From CAVQLX01 sp963811605 (GTDB lineage Bacteria; Desulfobacterota; Binatia; DP-6): DNA of 64,000 nt. A model generated the notes under the pieces. It did not search any database, was not told where the DNA came from, and worked only from the letters and a program-made list of their open reading frames with translations. The stretch's first letter is position 1, and the number at the start of each line of letters is the position of its first letter. Below are positions 8,526 to 17,862 of the stretch, piece by piece. A program made the position numbers and the translations under genes. The stretch lies in contig CAWESA010000008.1 in assembly GCA_963811605.1 (NCBI GenBank), forward strand, positions 186,001 to 250,000, read 5' to 3'.

Positions 8526-11375
8526 ATGCGGCGCCGAATCGTGGCCGGTCGACGCGAGTGGCTCGAGATCCGGGGGGCCGCGGAGCACAACCTGCGGCGC
8601 GTCGACGTGCGCGTCCCGAAGCACGCGCTCGTCGTCTTCACGGGGCCGTCGGGCTCGGGCAAGTCGTCCCTCGCCTTCGACACCATCTACGCGGAAGGGC
8701 AGCGCCGCTACGTCGAGTCGCTGTCGAGCTACGCCCGTCAGTTCCTCGGCCAGATGGAGAAGCCGCGCGTCGATCACATCCGCGGCCTGTCGCCGACCAT
8801 CGCGATCGAGCAGAAGGCGGCCAGCAACAACCCGCGCTCGACCGTCGGCACGATCACCGAGGTGCACGACTACCTGCGCGTGCTGTGGGCTCGCATTGGC
8901 CGGCAGCAGTGCCACCGCTGTGGCCGTCCCGTCGAGCGCGCGACCGCGCAGGAGATCGTGGATCGGCTGCAGGCGCTCGCGCCGGGCACGCGGTTCTTCC
9001 TGCTGGCGCGACTGGTGGACAACCGCAAGGGCGAGCACCGTGACGTGCTCGAGGACGCGGCGCGGAGCGGGTTCACGCGCTTGCGCATCGACGGCGGGGT
9101 GATCGCGGCGGAGGAGCTGCCGGCGCTGGACAGGAAGCGGCGACACACGATCGATGTCGTCGTCGATCGGCTCGCCGTGCCCGCGGCCGGCGGCATCGAG
9201 CGGCGGCGTCTCACCGACTCCGTGGAGACGGCGCTGCGGGCGGGGCAGGGGCGCCTGCTCGTGCAGGTGGTAGGGGGCGAGGAGCGCCTCTACTCGGAGA
9301 CGCTCTGGTGCCACCAGTGCGATCAGGGCTTCCCCGAGCTCTCGCCCCAGAGCTTCTCCTTCAACTCGCCGCTCGGCATGTGTCCGGACTGCAACGGGCT
9401 CGGCACCAAGCCCGAGATGGATCCCGCGCTGGTGGTGCCCGACCCGTCGAAGAGCGTGCGCGAGGGCGCCATCGAGCCGTGGGCGAGCGTGGTACGCAGC
9501 GGCGGCTGGACGGGCTCGCTGCTGGCGAAGATCGCCGAGACGTTCCGCATCGACTTCGACCGGCCGTGGGCGCGGCTGCCCGAGAGCCATCGCGATCTCC
9601 TGCTGCACGGCTCGGGGGGCCGGAAGGTGGCGCTGAAGCTCAAGTTCGCCACCGGCAAGATCGAGTTCGCGCGCCCGTTCGAGGGCGTGCTGAACGAGCT
9701 CTACCGGCGGTTCCGGCAGACCAAGAGCGAGGGCATGCGGCGCTGGTACATGCGGTACCTGTCCGACACCCGCTGCTCCACCTGCGAGGGGCGGCGGCTG
9801 CGGCCGGAGTCGTCGGCCGTCACGGTCAACGCGTGCTCGCTGCCGGCGGTGAGCGCGCTCACGATCGCCGAGGCGCGCACCTTCATCACCGGACTCGCCC
9901 TCGGCCCCACCGAGCGCCGGATCGCGAGCGAGGTGGTGAAGGAGATCGACGCCCGGCTCGGCTTCCTGAGCGACGTGGGGCTGGGCTACCTGTCGCTCGA
10001 CCGCCAGGGTCCATCGCTCTCGGGTGGGGAGAGCCAGCGGATCCGCCTCGCCAGCCAGATCGGCAGCGAGCTGACCGGGGTGCTCTACGTCCTCGACGAG
10101 CCCTCGATCGGGCTCCACCAGCGCGACAATGCCCGGCTGCTCCGCACCCTCAAGAATCTGCGTGACCTGGGCAACACGGTGATCGTGGTGGAGCACGATC
10201 GCGAGACGATCGAGGCCGCCGATCACGTCCTCGACTTCGGCCCGGGCGCCGGTGTGGCGGGTGGACGGGTGGTGTACGCCGGCGCCGTGCCGGGCCTCCT
10301 GCGCGCGGGCCGCTCGCTCACCGGCCGCTACCTGTCGGGGCGTCTCGAGATTCCGCGCCCGGCGGCGCGCCGTACCGGCAGCGGCAAGACGATCCGGATC
10401 GTCGACGCCACGGAGCACAACCTCGCCCGCGTCACGGCCGACATCCCGCTCGGAACGCTCACCGCCGTGACCGGGGTGTCGGGCGCCGGCAAGAGCACGC
10501 TGGTGAATGCCGTCCTCTATCCCGCGCTGCAGCGCCTCCTGCACGGCGCGGCAGTCGCGCCCGGCGCACACGCCGCGCTGCGCGGCGCCGAGCACGTGGA
10601 CAAGGTGATCGACATCGACCAGAAGCCGATCGGGCGGACGCCGCGCAGCAACCCGGCCACCTACACCAAGGTCTTCGACGCCGTGCGCGACGTCTTCGCG
10701 CTCACCACCGAGGCGCGCACCTACGGCTGGCACGCGGGCCGCTTCTCCTTCAACGTGAAGGGCGGGCGCTGCGAGGCGTGCGAGGGCGACGGCGTCCGCC
10801 GCATCGAGATGCACTTCCTGCCCGACGTCTTCGTGTCCTGCGAGGTCTGCCGCGGTCGCCGCTTCAACGAGGCGACGCTGCGCGTGACGTTCAAGGGCCT
10901 GTCGATCGCCGACGTCCTCGAGCTGTCGGTGGACGAGGCGCTCGGCGTGTTCGCGAACCAGCCGCGGGTGCTCCCCGGCCTGCGCACCCTGGCCGAGGTG
11001 GGCCTCGGCTACGTGAAGCTCGGTCAGCCCTCGCCGACGCTCTCGGGCGGGGAGGCGCAGCGCATCAAGCTCTCGCGCGAGCTCTCGAAGGCTGCCACCG
11101 GTCGCACGCTCTACATCCTCGACGAGCCGACGACCGGCCTGCATTTCGACGATCTCAGGAAGCTCCTGCACGTCCTCGGCCGACTGGTCGACGCCGGCAA
11201 CACCGTCGTCGTGATCGAGCACAACCTGGACGTCATCCGGTGCGCCGACTGGGTGATCGATCTGGGCCCCGAGGGCGGCGCCGCCGGCGGCCGCGTGGTG
11301 GCGACGGGCACCCCCGAGGCGGTCGCCGCCTGCGCGGAGAGCTACACCGGACAGTTCCTGCGCCGTGTCCTCTGA
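8526..11375 (+). CDS. uvrA: Excinuclease ABC subunit A (UvrA)
   Basis: About 949 residues, the normal UvrA length. Two ABC ATPase halves are complete: Walker A GPSGSGKSS near residue 37 and GVSGAGKST in the second half, signatures LSGGESQRI and LSGGEAQRI, and Walker B LYVLDEPSIGLH and LYILDEPTTGLH. Zinc-binding CxxC pairs occur at CHRCGR, CHQC...CPDC and CEAC...CEVC. UvrA finds bulky DNA lesions with UvrB in nucleotide excision repair. ATG at 8526 was preferred over an in-frame TTG at 8493 because the latter abuts the previous stop. Upstream gap is 33 bases. Confidence 0.96.
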   Translation: MRRRIVAGRREWLEIRGAAEHNLRRVDVRVPKHALVVFTGPSGSGKSSLAFDTIYAEGQRRYVESLSSYARQFLGQMEKPRVDHIRGLSPTIAIEQKAASNNPRSTVGTITEVHDYLRVLWARIGRQQCHRCGRPVERATAQEIVDRLQALAPGTRFFLLARLVDNRKGEHRDVLEDAARSGFTRLRIDGGVIAAEELPALDRKRRHTIDVVVDRLAVPAAGGIERRRLTDSVETALRAGQGRLLVQVVGGEERLYSETLWCHQCDQGFPELSPQSFSFNSPLGMCPDCNGLGTKPEMDPALVVPDPSKSVREGAIEPWASVVRSGGWTGSLLAKIAETFRIDFDRPWARLPESHRDLLLHGSGGRKVALKLKFATGKIEFARPFEGVLNELYRRFRQTKSEGMRRWYMRYLSDTRCSTCEGRRLRPESSAVTVNACSLPAVSALTIAEARTFITGLALGPTERRIASEVVKEIDARLGFLSDVGLGYLSLDRQGPSLSGGESQRIRLASQIGSELTGVLYVLDEPSIGLHQRDNARLLRTLKNLRDLGNTVIVVEHDRETIEAADHVLDFGPGAGVAGGRVVYAGAVPGLLRAGRSLTGRYLSGRLEIPRPAARRTGSGKTIRIVDATEHNLARVTADIPLGTLTAVTGVSGAGKSTLVNAVLYPALQRLLHGAAVAPGAHAALRGAEHVDKVIDIDQKPIGRTPRSNPATYTKVFDAVRDVFALTTEARTYGWHAGRFSFNVKGGRCEACEGDGVRRIEMHFLPDVFVSCEVCRGRRFNEATLRVTFKGLSIADVLELSVDEALGVFANQPRVLPGLRTLAEVGLGYVKLGQPSPTLSGGEAQRIKLSRELSKAATGRTLYILDEPTTGLHFDDLRKLLHVLGRLVDAGNTVVVIEHNLDVIRCADWVIDLGPEGGAAGGRVVATGTPEAVAACAESYTGQFLRRVL

Positions 11376-11455
11376 CACCTTTGGCGCGCGCCGCACGTCG
11401 GGGTGGAGAGGCCCGGGCTGCGGGCCTGGCGACCCCCTCCCGAGATCCCGTTGCC

Positions 11456-12208
11456 ATGGCGCTCGCGCCCTTCCTCCTGGTCTCCGACCTGCACGCGTCG
11501 ATCCGGCAGATGGCATGGGTCGAGGCTCACGCCGAGCAGTTCGGTACCGTGGTCGTCGCCGGGGACATGCTGGACGTCGCCTCGACCGTCGCGCGCGGCC
11601 GCCAGGAAGAGGATGCGCTGCGATTCCTCGAGCGGCTCGGCCGGCGGAGCCGGGTCGTCGCCTGCACGGGCAACCACGACCTCGGCGAGGGACCTCCGTT
11701 CGCGACCCCGGAGATCGAACGCGGGGCCGGCTGGCTCGAGGCCGCACGCGGGCCCGGAACCGTCCTCGATGGTGGCACGCTCGCCCTGGGAAACGTCACG
11801 GTCACCTCGCTCGCATGGCTGGACGGACCGGGCGCCCGGGCGGCCACCGCGCGACAGCTCGCTGCCGCGTCGTGCGCCGCGCGCGATCGCCGCTGGGTAT
11901 GGGTCCACCACGCCCCGCCCCGGGGCACGGCCGTGGCCTGGAACGGGCGTCACGATTGCGGCGAGCAGCTCCTGCGGGACTGGATCGAGCAGTATCGTCC
12001 GGACGCCGTGCTGGCGGGCCACGTGCACCAGGCGCCGTTCGTCGCCGGCGGCTCCTGGCGCGATCGCTGCGGCCCGACCTGGACGTTCAACGCCGGCCAG
12101 CAGATCGGCCCGGTGCCGGCGCATGTCGTGCTCGACCTCGGGCGCGGGACCGCGGAGTGGACGTCGCTCGCCGGCAGGGCGCGCACGGAGCTGGACGCCG
12201 CGCGTTGA
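11456..12208 (+). CDS. Calcineurin-like metallophosphoesterase
   Basis: 250 residues. The dinuclear metal motifs of the family appear in order: VSDLH (DxH), VVAGDMLD (GDxxD), TGNHD (GNHD), HHAPP and GHVHQ (GHxH). No signal peptide is seen, so it is probably cytosolic. The substrate (nucleotide, cyclic nucleotide or phosphoprotein) cannot be deduced. It follows uvrA by 80 bases on the same strand. Confidence 0.88.
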   Translation: MALAPFLLVSDLHASIRQMAWVEAHAEQFGTVVVAGDMLDVASTVARGRQEEDALRFLERLGRRSRVVACTGNHDLGEGPPFATPEIERGAGWLEAARGPGTVLDGGTLALGNVTVTSLAWLDGPGARAATARQLAAASCAARDRRWVWVHHAPPRGTAVAWNGRHDCGEQLLRDWIEQYRPDAVLAGHVHQAPFVAGGSWRDRCGPTWTFNAGQQIGPVPAHVVLDLGRGTAEWTSLAGRARTELDAAR

Positions 12209-12240
12209 CCCCGGCGGGCTGCTCGCCGTACCGTCCGCGC

Positions 12241-12669
12241 ATGGCCGTCATCGACGACAACAAGGCGCTGGTGCGTCGCTTCTGGGACGACCTGTACGCC
12301 CACCGCTTCGCCGCCCTCGCCGCGTACTTCACCGACGACGCCGAGTACGATGACGTGCCCATCCCCGCGGCGCGAGTCGTCGGACCGGCGGCGATCGTCC
12401 GCAAGCTCGACATCGGGCTGGGTCGCGTGCCCCGCCACGTCCACCACCTGCATCGCCTGGTCGCCGAGGGAGACACTGTCATCACCGAGCACACGGAGGA
12501 CTGGTGCTTCGCCGACGACCAGGTCGTTGCGCTGCCCTTCGTCTCCGTGCAGGTCGTGCGCGGAGGCAAGATCGCCCTGTGGCGCGATTACAGCAACATC
12601 GCGACGCTGCTCGAGGCGGCCCCGGCCTGGTGGCTGGAGCACGTCTTGAGCGCCTGGGCGGCGCCCTGA
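12241..12669 (+). CDS. SnoaL-like / limonene-epoxide-hydrolase-like NTF2-fold protein
   Basis: 142 residues. The first helix LVRRFWDDLYAHRF, the YDDVP turn, and the final strand LWRDYSNIATLLE resemble the NTF2-like fold shared by SnoaL cyclases and limonene-1,2-epoxide hydrolases. The closing W-R-D-Y suits the epoxide-hydrolase side of the family. A role in processing an oxygenated lipid or terpenoid is possible, given the P450 that faces it, but this is inference. Confidence 0.7.
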   Translation: MAVIDDNKALVRRFWDDLYAHRFAALAAYFTDDAEYDDVPIPAARVVGPAAIVRKLDIGLGRVPRHVHHLHRLVAEGDTVITEHTEDWCFADDQVVALPFVSVQVVRGGKIALWRDYSNIATLLEAAPAWWLEHVLSAWAAP

Positions 12670-12680
12670 GTCGCCGGCCG

Positions 12681-13862
12681 CTATGCCGCGAACGGCACGT
12701 GCTCATAGCCGTGCACGTTCGACATGTGCACGCGCACGCAGCGCGCACCGTCCACCGTGTAGGTGGGGAACCGCCGGCTGAACTCCTCCAGCGCGATGCG
12801 ACTCTCGAGCCGCGCCAGCGACGCGCCCAGACAGAAGTGGACGCCCTGGCCGAACCCGATGTGGGTCTCCGGCCGGCGGGTGATGTCGAAGCGGTCCGGG
12901 TCGGGAAACTCGCGCTCGTCGTGGTTGGCGGCGCCCGTGAGCAGCAGGATGCGCGCGCCCTTCGGGACGGTACCACCGTGCCACTCGACGTCGGTCGTCG
13001 TGGTCCGGCCCTGGTACTGCGACGGCGACCAGTAGCGCAGCACCTCGGTGACCGCGTCGGGGATGAGCCCGGGCTCGGCGAGGATCTTGCGGTACTCCTC
13101 GGGATGCCGCGCGAAGAGGACGCAGGCGTTGGCGAGCAGCTTGGTCACCGTCTCGTTGCCGGCGGCGCCGAGGAGGCTGCAGAAGCCGATGACCTCGCCG
13201 TCGGTGAGACGCGTCGTCCCGCCCGTGTCCCCTTCCACCTCCGCATCGAGGAGCGCCGCGACCAGGCCGTCGTTCGGCTCCCGGCGCAGCTGGTCCACGA
13301 ACTCGTTCCAGTACTGCATCATCTCCGCCATCGCGATCATGGCGCGCTGCGGGATGACGGGCGTGTCGCGATCACGCTCGAGGGACAGGTCCATCCGCTC
13401 GCGCAGCCACAACCGGCGCTCCTCGGGAACGCCGAGCAGCGTGAAGGTGACCTCCATCGGGAGCGGCATGGAGAAGTCGTGGACGAAGTCGCCGCCCCCG
13501 TCGGCCGCCAGGCGATCCAGCAGCCGCGTCGCGGTGGCACGGATGAATGGCTCCAGCGTGGCGATCCGGCGCGGCGTGAAGGCGCGGCTGACGAGCTTGC
13601 GCAGGCGGTCGTGCCGCGGCGGATCGAGGAAGATCATGATGGGACGCACGGCGAAGACGGCCGGATCGACCCGTTCGAGCGTCGTGCCCTCCGCCGAGCT
13701 GTACGTCTCCCAGGCGAGCGACGCCGCGAGCACGTCGGCGTGCCGGGACAGTGCCCAGAAGTCGAGCGCCTCGTTGCGGTAGAGCGGTGCGTGATCCCGC
13801 AGCCAGCGGTACGTCGGATACGGGTCCTCGTGGAACTCGTAGGAGAACGGATTCAGGTCCAC
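12681..13862 (-). CDS. Cytochrome P450
   Basis: 393 residues. Bacterial P450 hallmarks: the DPPRHDRLRKLVSRAFTPR C-helix segment, I-helix LLGAAGNETVTK with the Glu-Thr proton-relay pair, ExxR in EVLR, and heme-ligand loop FGQGVHFCLG. The set resembles CYP107/CYP125-like soluble monooxygenases acting on macrolides, terpenoids or steroids. I chose the GTG at 13862 because MDLNPFSYEFHEDPYPTY is the usual P450 N-terminus; a TTG further upstream adds residues without that character. Redox partner genes are not adjacent. Confidence 0.93.
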   Translation of the reverse strand: MDLNPFSYEFHEDPYPTYRWLRDHAPLYRNEALDFWALSRHADVLAASLAWETYSSAEGTTLERVDPAVFAVRPIMIFLDPPRHDRLRKLVSRAFTPRRIATLEPFIRATATRLLDRLAADGGGDFVHDFSMPLPMEVTFTLLGVPEERRLWLRERMDLSLERDRDTPVIPQRAMIAMAEMMQYWNEFVDQLRREPNDGLVAALLDAEVEGDTGGTTRLTDGEVIGFCSLLGAAGNETVTKLLANACVLFARHPEEYRKILAEPGLIPDAVTEVLRYWSPSQYQGRTTTTDVEWHGGTVPKGARILLLTGAANHDEREFPDPDRFDITRRPETHIGFGQGVHFCLGASLARLESRIALEEFSRRFPTYTVDGARCVRVHMSNVHGYEHVPFAA

Positions 13863-14289
13863 GGCGGGGCAGGAATACGAAGCGGCCCGACGCGGTGTCA
13901 AGGTAGCGCGCGTCCGCGGAGCTGCCGGCGGTCTGCGCGGCGCGCTCCGGCTGGCCGAGGGCCCGTTCGCATAGGACGCGCCGTCTTGCTATCAGGCGCG
14001 CTCTGATGGCGTGCCTGCACCGGCGTTCCAGCCCGGTTCACGTCCGGCGCTCGACGTTGGTCACGGCCGCGTGGACGAGTCCCGAGATGGGAGGACCTCG
14101 CCTTCGGGCGGGTCGATGACAATTTTGGACACCCCACGCGCGGCGCTCCGGGTGCCCGGATCCGGTGGCTGCCCTGGCGCGTAGGGACTCGGAGGGGTGG
14201 AGGTCGGCAGGGAAGTTGCTTTGGGTAGGCGTGAAATCGTAACTATGCAGGTTCACGCGGCATCTCAAGGCTGAGGCGATAGCATCGTC
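13863..14289. other. Divergent intergenic region without a convincing gene
   Basis: About 430 bases between the P450 and mlaA, which are transcribed away from each other, so it should hold promoters for both. Short minus-strand frames here have no recognisable content. The composition is slightly less GC-rich near 14215-14290. A TTGCTT at 14216 with a poor -10 region about 18 bases on is the only hint of a promoter for mlaA, and it is weak. Confidence 0.4.
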
Positions 14290-15177
14290 ATGAATCAATA
14301 CAGTCAGATCGTGACAGGCAGACGCGCAGTGGCCACGCTGTGGCTAATCGCCACGGTGCTGGTCGCCGGCTGCGCCCGGTCCCCGGGCGTCGGGGTGACG
14401 GGCGGAGAGGGCAGCCATCGTCTCCTGCAGACGTCGTCGGTGTTCGACGAGCCTGCAGGCGACGAGGCCGACGACTGGGACCCCTGGCAGCCGTTCAACG
14501 AGCGGATGTTCTACTTCAACCACACCATCCTGGACGGCTGGCTCATCAAGCCGGTGGCCACGGGGTGGGCCAAGATCAGCCCCGAGCCCGCCCGGCGCAG
14601 CTTCGCCCGCGTGTTCGACAACCTCGACATGCCGAGGCGGCTGGTGAACAATTTGCTCCAGGCGCGTCCCCTGGGCGCCGGCCGGGAGCTGGCCCGCTTC
14701 GCCATCAACACCACCGCGGGCATCGGCGGCCTGTTCGACGTCGCGTCCGCCCTCGACATCGAGCCCAGCAACGCCGATGCCGGGGAGACGCTCGCCATGT
14801 ACGGCGTCGGCGCCGGGCCCTTCCTGGTGCTGCCGACGTTCCCGCCGCTCACGGTGCGCGACGCCATCGGTCGCGGCGTCGATGGCCTGCTCGATCCGAT
14901 CAGCTACTTCCTGCCCTTCTTCGCCAACCGGGCCAAGTCGATCGCGATCGCCATCAACGAGCGCTCCCTGAATCTTCGCCTTTTCGCCGACGTCGAAGAC
15001 AGCGTGCTGGACCTCTACTCGGCTGCGCGCAACGGATACCTGCAGCGCCGCCAGCGGGTGGTCGAGCGCGCGCTCGCCAGCCGCCAGCAGGAATGGCAAT
15101 GGGCGTTCGGGCCGCCGCCCACCCTCACCGCGCAGCGACCCACCACCAGCGTCCCGGAGGTCAAGGACCCCGCATGA
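14290..15177 (+). CDS. mlaA: MlaA/VacJ outer-membrane lipoprotein
   Basis: 295 residues. A lipoprotein signal peptide ends in LVAGC near residue 28. The MlaA core follows: DPWQPFNERMFYFNHTILDG, RVFDNLDMPRRLVNNLLQ, FAINTTAGIGGLFDVA, YGVGAGPFLVLPTFPPLTVRD and DPISYF. MlaA removes phospholipid from the outer leaflet of the outer membrane and passes it to periplasmic MlaC. The stop codon overlaps the start of the ABC ATPase gene (ATGA), implying translational coupling. It begins a four-gene operon that pairs Mla components with an ABC-2 transporter. Confidence 0.93.
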   Translation: MNQYSQIVTGRRAVATLWLIATVLVAGCARSPGVGVTGGEGSHRLLQTSSVFDEPAGDEADDWDPWQPFNERMFYFNHTILDGWLIKPVATGWAKISPEPARRSFARVFDNLDMPRRLVNNLLQARPLGAGRELARFAINTTAGIGGLFDVASALDIEPSNADAGETLAMYGVGAGPFLVLPTFPPLTVRDAIGRGVDGLLDPISYFLPFFANRAKSIAIAINERSLNLRLFADVEDSVLDLYSAARNGYLQRRQRVVERALASRQQEWQWAFGPPPTLTAQRPTTSVPEVKDPA

Positions 15178-16169
15178 AGCTCAACGTTCGCCCCAAGGTC
15201 GTCCCCGATACCAACCGGCCACAGCTGCGCGCCGTCTCGTCGGCCGTCGTGCTGCGCGACCTGCGCCGCGACTACGGCGGGCGCGAGGTCGTGCGCGGCG
15301 TGTCGCTCGAGGTGCCGGCCGGTGAGATCTTCGGCCTGCTCGGCCCGAACGGCGCCGGGAAGACGACTCTCCTCTCCATGATCTCCACGCGCATTCGCCC
15401 GACCAGCGGCGATGCATGGGTGCTCGGCAAGCACGTCATGCACGACGTCGATGCCGCGCGCCGCGTGCTGAACGTGGCGCCACAGGAGGAGGCGATCTAT
15501 CCGAGCCTCACCGCGGCCGAGAATCTCGACTTCTTCGCGGAGCTGTACGGCGTGCCGCGCGCCGATCGCCGCCGGCACGTCGCGGAGGCGCTCGACATCG
15601 TCGGGCTGACGTCACGCAAGGACGATCGCGTGTCGACCTATTCGGGCGGCATGCGGCGGCGGCTCAATCTGGGCTGCGCCCTCGTGAGCGGACCGCGGCT
15701 GGTGCTGCTCGACGAGCCGACGGTCGCGGTCGATCCGCAGTCGCGGGCGCACATCTTCGACGCGGTGCGAGCGCTGCGCGCGCGCGGCACCACCATCCTC
15801 TACACCACGCACTACCTGGAGGAGGCCGAGGACCTCTGCGACCGCATCGCCATCATGGACGACGGTCAGGTGGTCGCGTGCGGCACCTTGCCGGAGCTGC
15901 TCGCGCTGTCGAACGCGAGCGAGGTGATCGACCTCCGCCTGCTGCACGCTCCGGAGACGATTGCACCGCTCGAGAGCGTCGACGGCGTCCGCAAGGTGGA
16001 GACGGTCGGCAACGAGGTGCGCATCTTCACCGCCCGCGCGCAGCACGTGCTGCCCCGGGTGTACCGGGCGATCGCGTCCCTCGGCCAGAGCATCGTGCGT
16101 ACGCGGGTCACGCCGGTGACGCTCGACGACGTCTTCCTCGAGCTGACCGGCAAGGAACTGCGCGACTGA
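15174..16169 (+). CDS. ABC transporter ATP-binding protein (ABC-2/DrrA-like)
   Basis: 331 residues. Walker A GPNGAGKTT near residue 60, signature STYSGGMRRRLNLGCALV, Walker B LVLLDEPTVAVDPQSR, and H-loop LYTTHYLEEAEDLCDRI. The GGMRRRL signature and the C-terminal 80-residue extension are typical of DrrA/NatA-type exporter ATPases rather than of MlaF. It should energise the ABC-2 permease encoded two genes downstream. It overlaps mlaA by 4 bases and the MlaC-like gene by 1 base. Confidence 0.92.
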   Translation: MKLNVRPKVVPDTNRPQLRAVSSAVVLRDLRRDYGGREVVRGVSLEVPAGEIFGLLGPNGAGKTTLLSMISTRIRPTSGDAWVLGKHVMHDVDAARRVLNVAPQEEAIYPSLTAAENLDFFAELYGVPRADRRRHVAEALDIVGLTSRKDDRVSTYSGGMRRRLNLGCALVSGPRLVLLDEPTVAVDPQSRAHIFDAVRALRARGTTILYTTHYLEEAEDLCDRIAIMDDGQVVACGTLPELLALSNASEVIDLRLLHAPETIAPLESVDGVRKVETVGNEVRIFTARAQHVLPRVYRAIASLGQSIVRTRVTPVTLDDVFLELTGKELRD

Positions 16170-16753
16170 TGGGAGGCCGCACGGCCGTGCTGCTCGCGAC
16201 GGCGCTCGCCGTCGCCGCCACGCCGGTCCCGGGCGACGATTCGCCGCTGGCGCTGACGCGCAGCGTGCTCGAGCGCAGCAACACGATCGTGCGCGGCAGC
16301 GGTGATCGCAAGCAGAAGCTCGCCGAGCTGAGCGATCTGCTGCGCGGGTTCCTCGACACCAACGCCCTGGCACGACTCGCCGCCGGACCGAACCTCGACG
16401 GTCGCAGCCAGGCGGAGACCGACGAGTTCCTCAAGCTGTTCCACGAATTCTTCGTGCGCACATACGTCCAGCGCCTCCTCCTCTTCGACGCTCCCGACTT
16501 CAGCTATGGCAAGGAGACCATCAGCGGAGACCAGGCGCGCGTCGCCACGGAGGTGATCACGCCGGGCGATCGCTTCGCCGTCGACTACCAGCTGCACAAG
16601 GGCGCCGAGGGCTGGCGTGCGAACGACATCGAGGTCGAGGGCGTCAGCCTGGCCAAGAACTTCCGTGCCCAGTTCGACGCGGCGGTGAAGAAGGACTCGT
16701 TCCAGGGCTTGCTGGAGCGGCTCCGCGCCAAGGTCGCCGCACCCCAAGGCTGA
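16169..16753 (+). CDS. MlaC/Ttg2-like periplasmic lipid-carrier protein
   Basis: 194 residues with a short signal peptide (residues 1-22). The family layout is seen: helical start, FLDTNALARLAAG, then ETDEFLKLFHEFFVRTY and a beta-sheet with RVATEVIT, FAVDYQLHKGAEGWRANDIEVEGVSLAKNFRAQF, matching MlaC (toluene-tolerance Ttg2D, PF05494). MlaC shuttles phospholipid between MlaA and an inner-membrane ABC complex. Its position between an ABC-2 ATPase and its permease, with stop and start overlapping as TGATG, suggests that its inner-membrane partner is that exporter-type transporter. Confidence 0.9.
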   Translation: MGGRTAVLLATALAVAATPVPGDDSPLALTRSVLERSNTIVRGSGDRKQKLAELSDLLRGFLDTNALARLAAGPNLDGRSQAETDEFLKLFHEFFVRTYVQRLLLFDAPDFSYGKETISGDQARVATEVITPGDRFAVDYQLHKGAEGWRANDIEVEGVSLAKNFRAQFDAAVKKDSFQGLLERLRAKVAAPQG

Positions 16754-16757
16754 CGTC

Positions 16758-17855
16758 ATGCTGGCCGTCTTTCGCAAGGACCTGCGCATCTTCTTCCGCG
16801 ACCGATCGGCGCTCGTGTTCTCCCTGCTGATGCCGATCCTGGTGATCACCGTCATCGCCTCGGGGCTCTTCCACGGAGACGACGGACCGAAGCTCATGGT
16901 GCCGGTCGTGAACGAGGACGGCGGGCCCGTCGCGGGGACGTTCCTCAAGCTGCTCGGCGAGCACGCCGACGCCCGTCCCGTCACGCGCGCCGAGGCCGAG
17001 CACATGGTGCGCGACACGCACGAGGCAGCGGCCGCCATCATCTTTCCCCCGCAGCTGAGCAAGCAGTATCTGCAGGGTCGGTCCAGCGAGATCCTGCTGC
17101 TCACCGATCCGGCCGCCGGCAGCGACCTGCAAGGCGTCAAGGTGCTGCTCCTCCTGATGGACAAGGAAGCCGCGGCGCTGGCGGATCCGTTCGCCGAGGA
17201 CAAGATCACGCTGCGCGAGGAGAACCTCACCGGCAACCGGCTCTCCGTCACCGTCTTCGAGCAGCGTGTGCCCGGCTTCGCGCTCATGTTCGTGCTGCTG
17301 GCGGTGATCTTCGGGACCTCGATGAGCATGCACGACGAGCGCGACTGGGGCACGCTGTCGCGATTGCTCGTCGCTCCGGGCGGCTTCACGCGCATCCTGC
17401 TCGGCAAGCTCGGAGCGCGCTTCGTGGTGGGCGTCGTGCAGATGCTCGTCCTGCTGGTGTGGGCGCACGTCGTCTTCGGTGTCTCTCTCGGGTCGTCGCC
17501 GGTGGCGATGGTGATCCTGACGCTTGCCTCGGTGTTCGCCGTGGTGGCGGCCGGCATGCTGGTCGCCGGGCTGGCACGCTCGCGCGAGCAGACGCTGCCG
17601 CTCGGCCTCTCCCTCGTGATGGCGCTGTCGGCGCTGGGGGGGCTCTGGTGGCCACAATCGGCCCAGCCCGACTGGATCAGCCGCATCTCGCCGGCGGTGT
17701 TCACGACCTGGTCGATGCGCGGGCTGAACGATCTCATCCTGCGCGAGCGCGGGCTCGAAGCCATCGCGTGGCCCACGACCGTCCTGTTCCTGTACGGGGC
17801 CGCGACGCTGTTTCTCGGACTGCGTCTGTTCCGCACGCGCCACAGCGCGCGCTGA
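16758..17855 (+). CDS. ABC-2 type transporter permease
   Basis: 365 residues. One N-terminal membrane helix (about 20-38), a periplasmic domain of about 150 residues, then five membrane segments from residue 175 to the C-terminus. The pattern SMHDERDWGTLSRLLVAPGGFTRILLGKL is the ABC-2 coupling motif (E-x-x-x-GT-x-x-x-L-x-x-P). It is unlike MlaE. It lies 4 bases after the MlaC-like gene, closing the operon, and its 3' end nearly abuts the convergent monooxygenase gene. Direction of transport cannot be read from sequence; ABC-2 systems usually export. Confidence 0.9.
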   Translation: MLAVFRKDLRIFFRDRSALVFSLLMPILVITVIASGLFHGDDGPKLMVPVVNEDGGPVAGTFLKLLGEHADARPVTRAEAEHMVRDTHEAAAAIIFPPQLSKQYLQGRSSEILLLTDPAAGSDLQGVKVLLLLMDKEAAALADPFAEDKITLREENLTGNRLSVTVFEQRVPGFALMFVLLAVIFGTSMSMHDERDWGTLSRLLVAPGGFTRILLGKLGARFVVGVVQMLVLLVWAHVVFGVSLGSSPVAMVILTLASVFAVVAAGMLVAGLARSREQTLPLGLSLVMALSALGGLWWPQSAQPDWISRISPAVFTTWSMRGLNDLILRERGLEAIAWPTTVLFLYGAATLFLGLRLFRTRHSAR

Positions 17856-17862
17856 TCACGCG

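Noticed and set aside
6984..11747. Minus-strand open frame of 1587 codons opposite the AAA+, cyclase and uvrA genes
   Set aside because: Shadow of three clear plus-strand genes; no domain content.
14038..14298. Minus-strand frame of 86 codons before mlaA
   Set aside because: No recognisable content and it covers the expected promoter region of mlaA.
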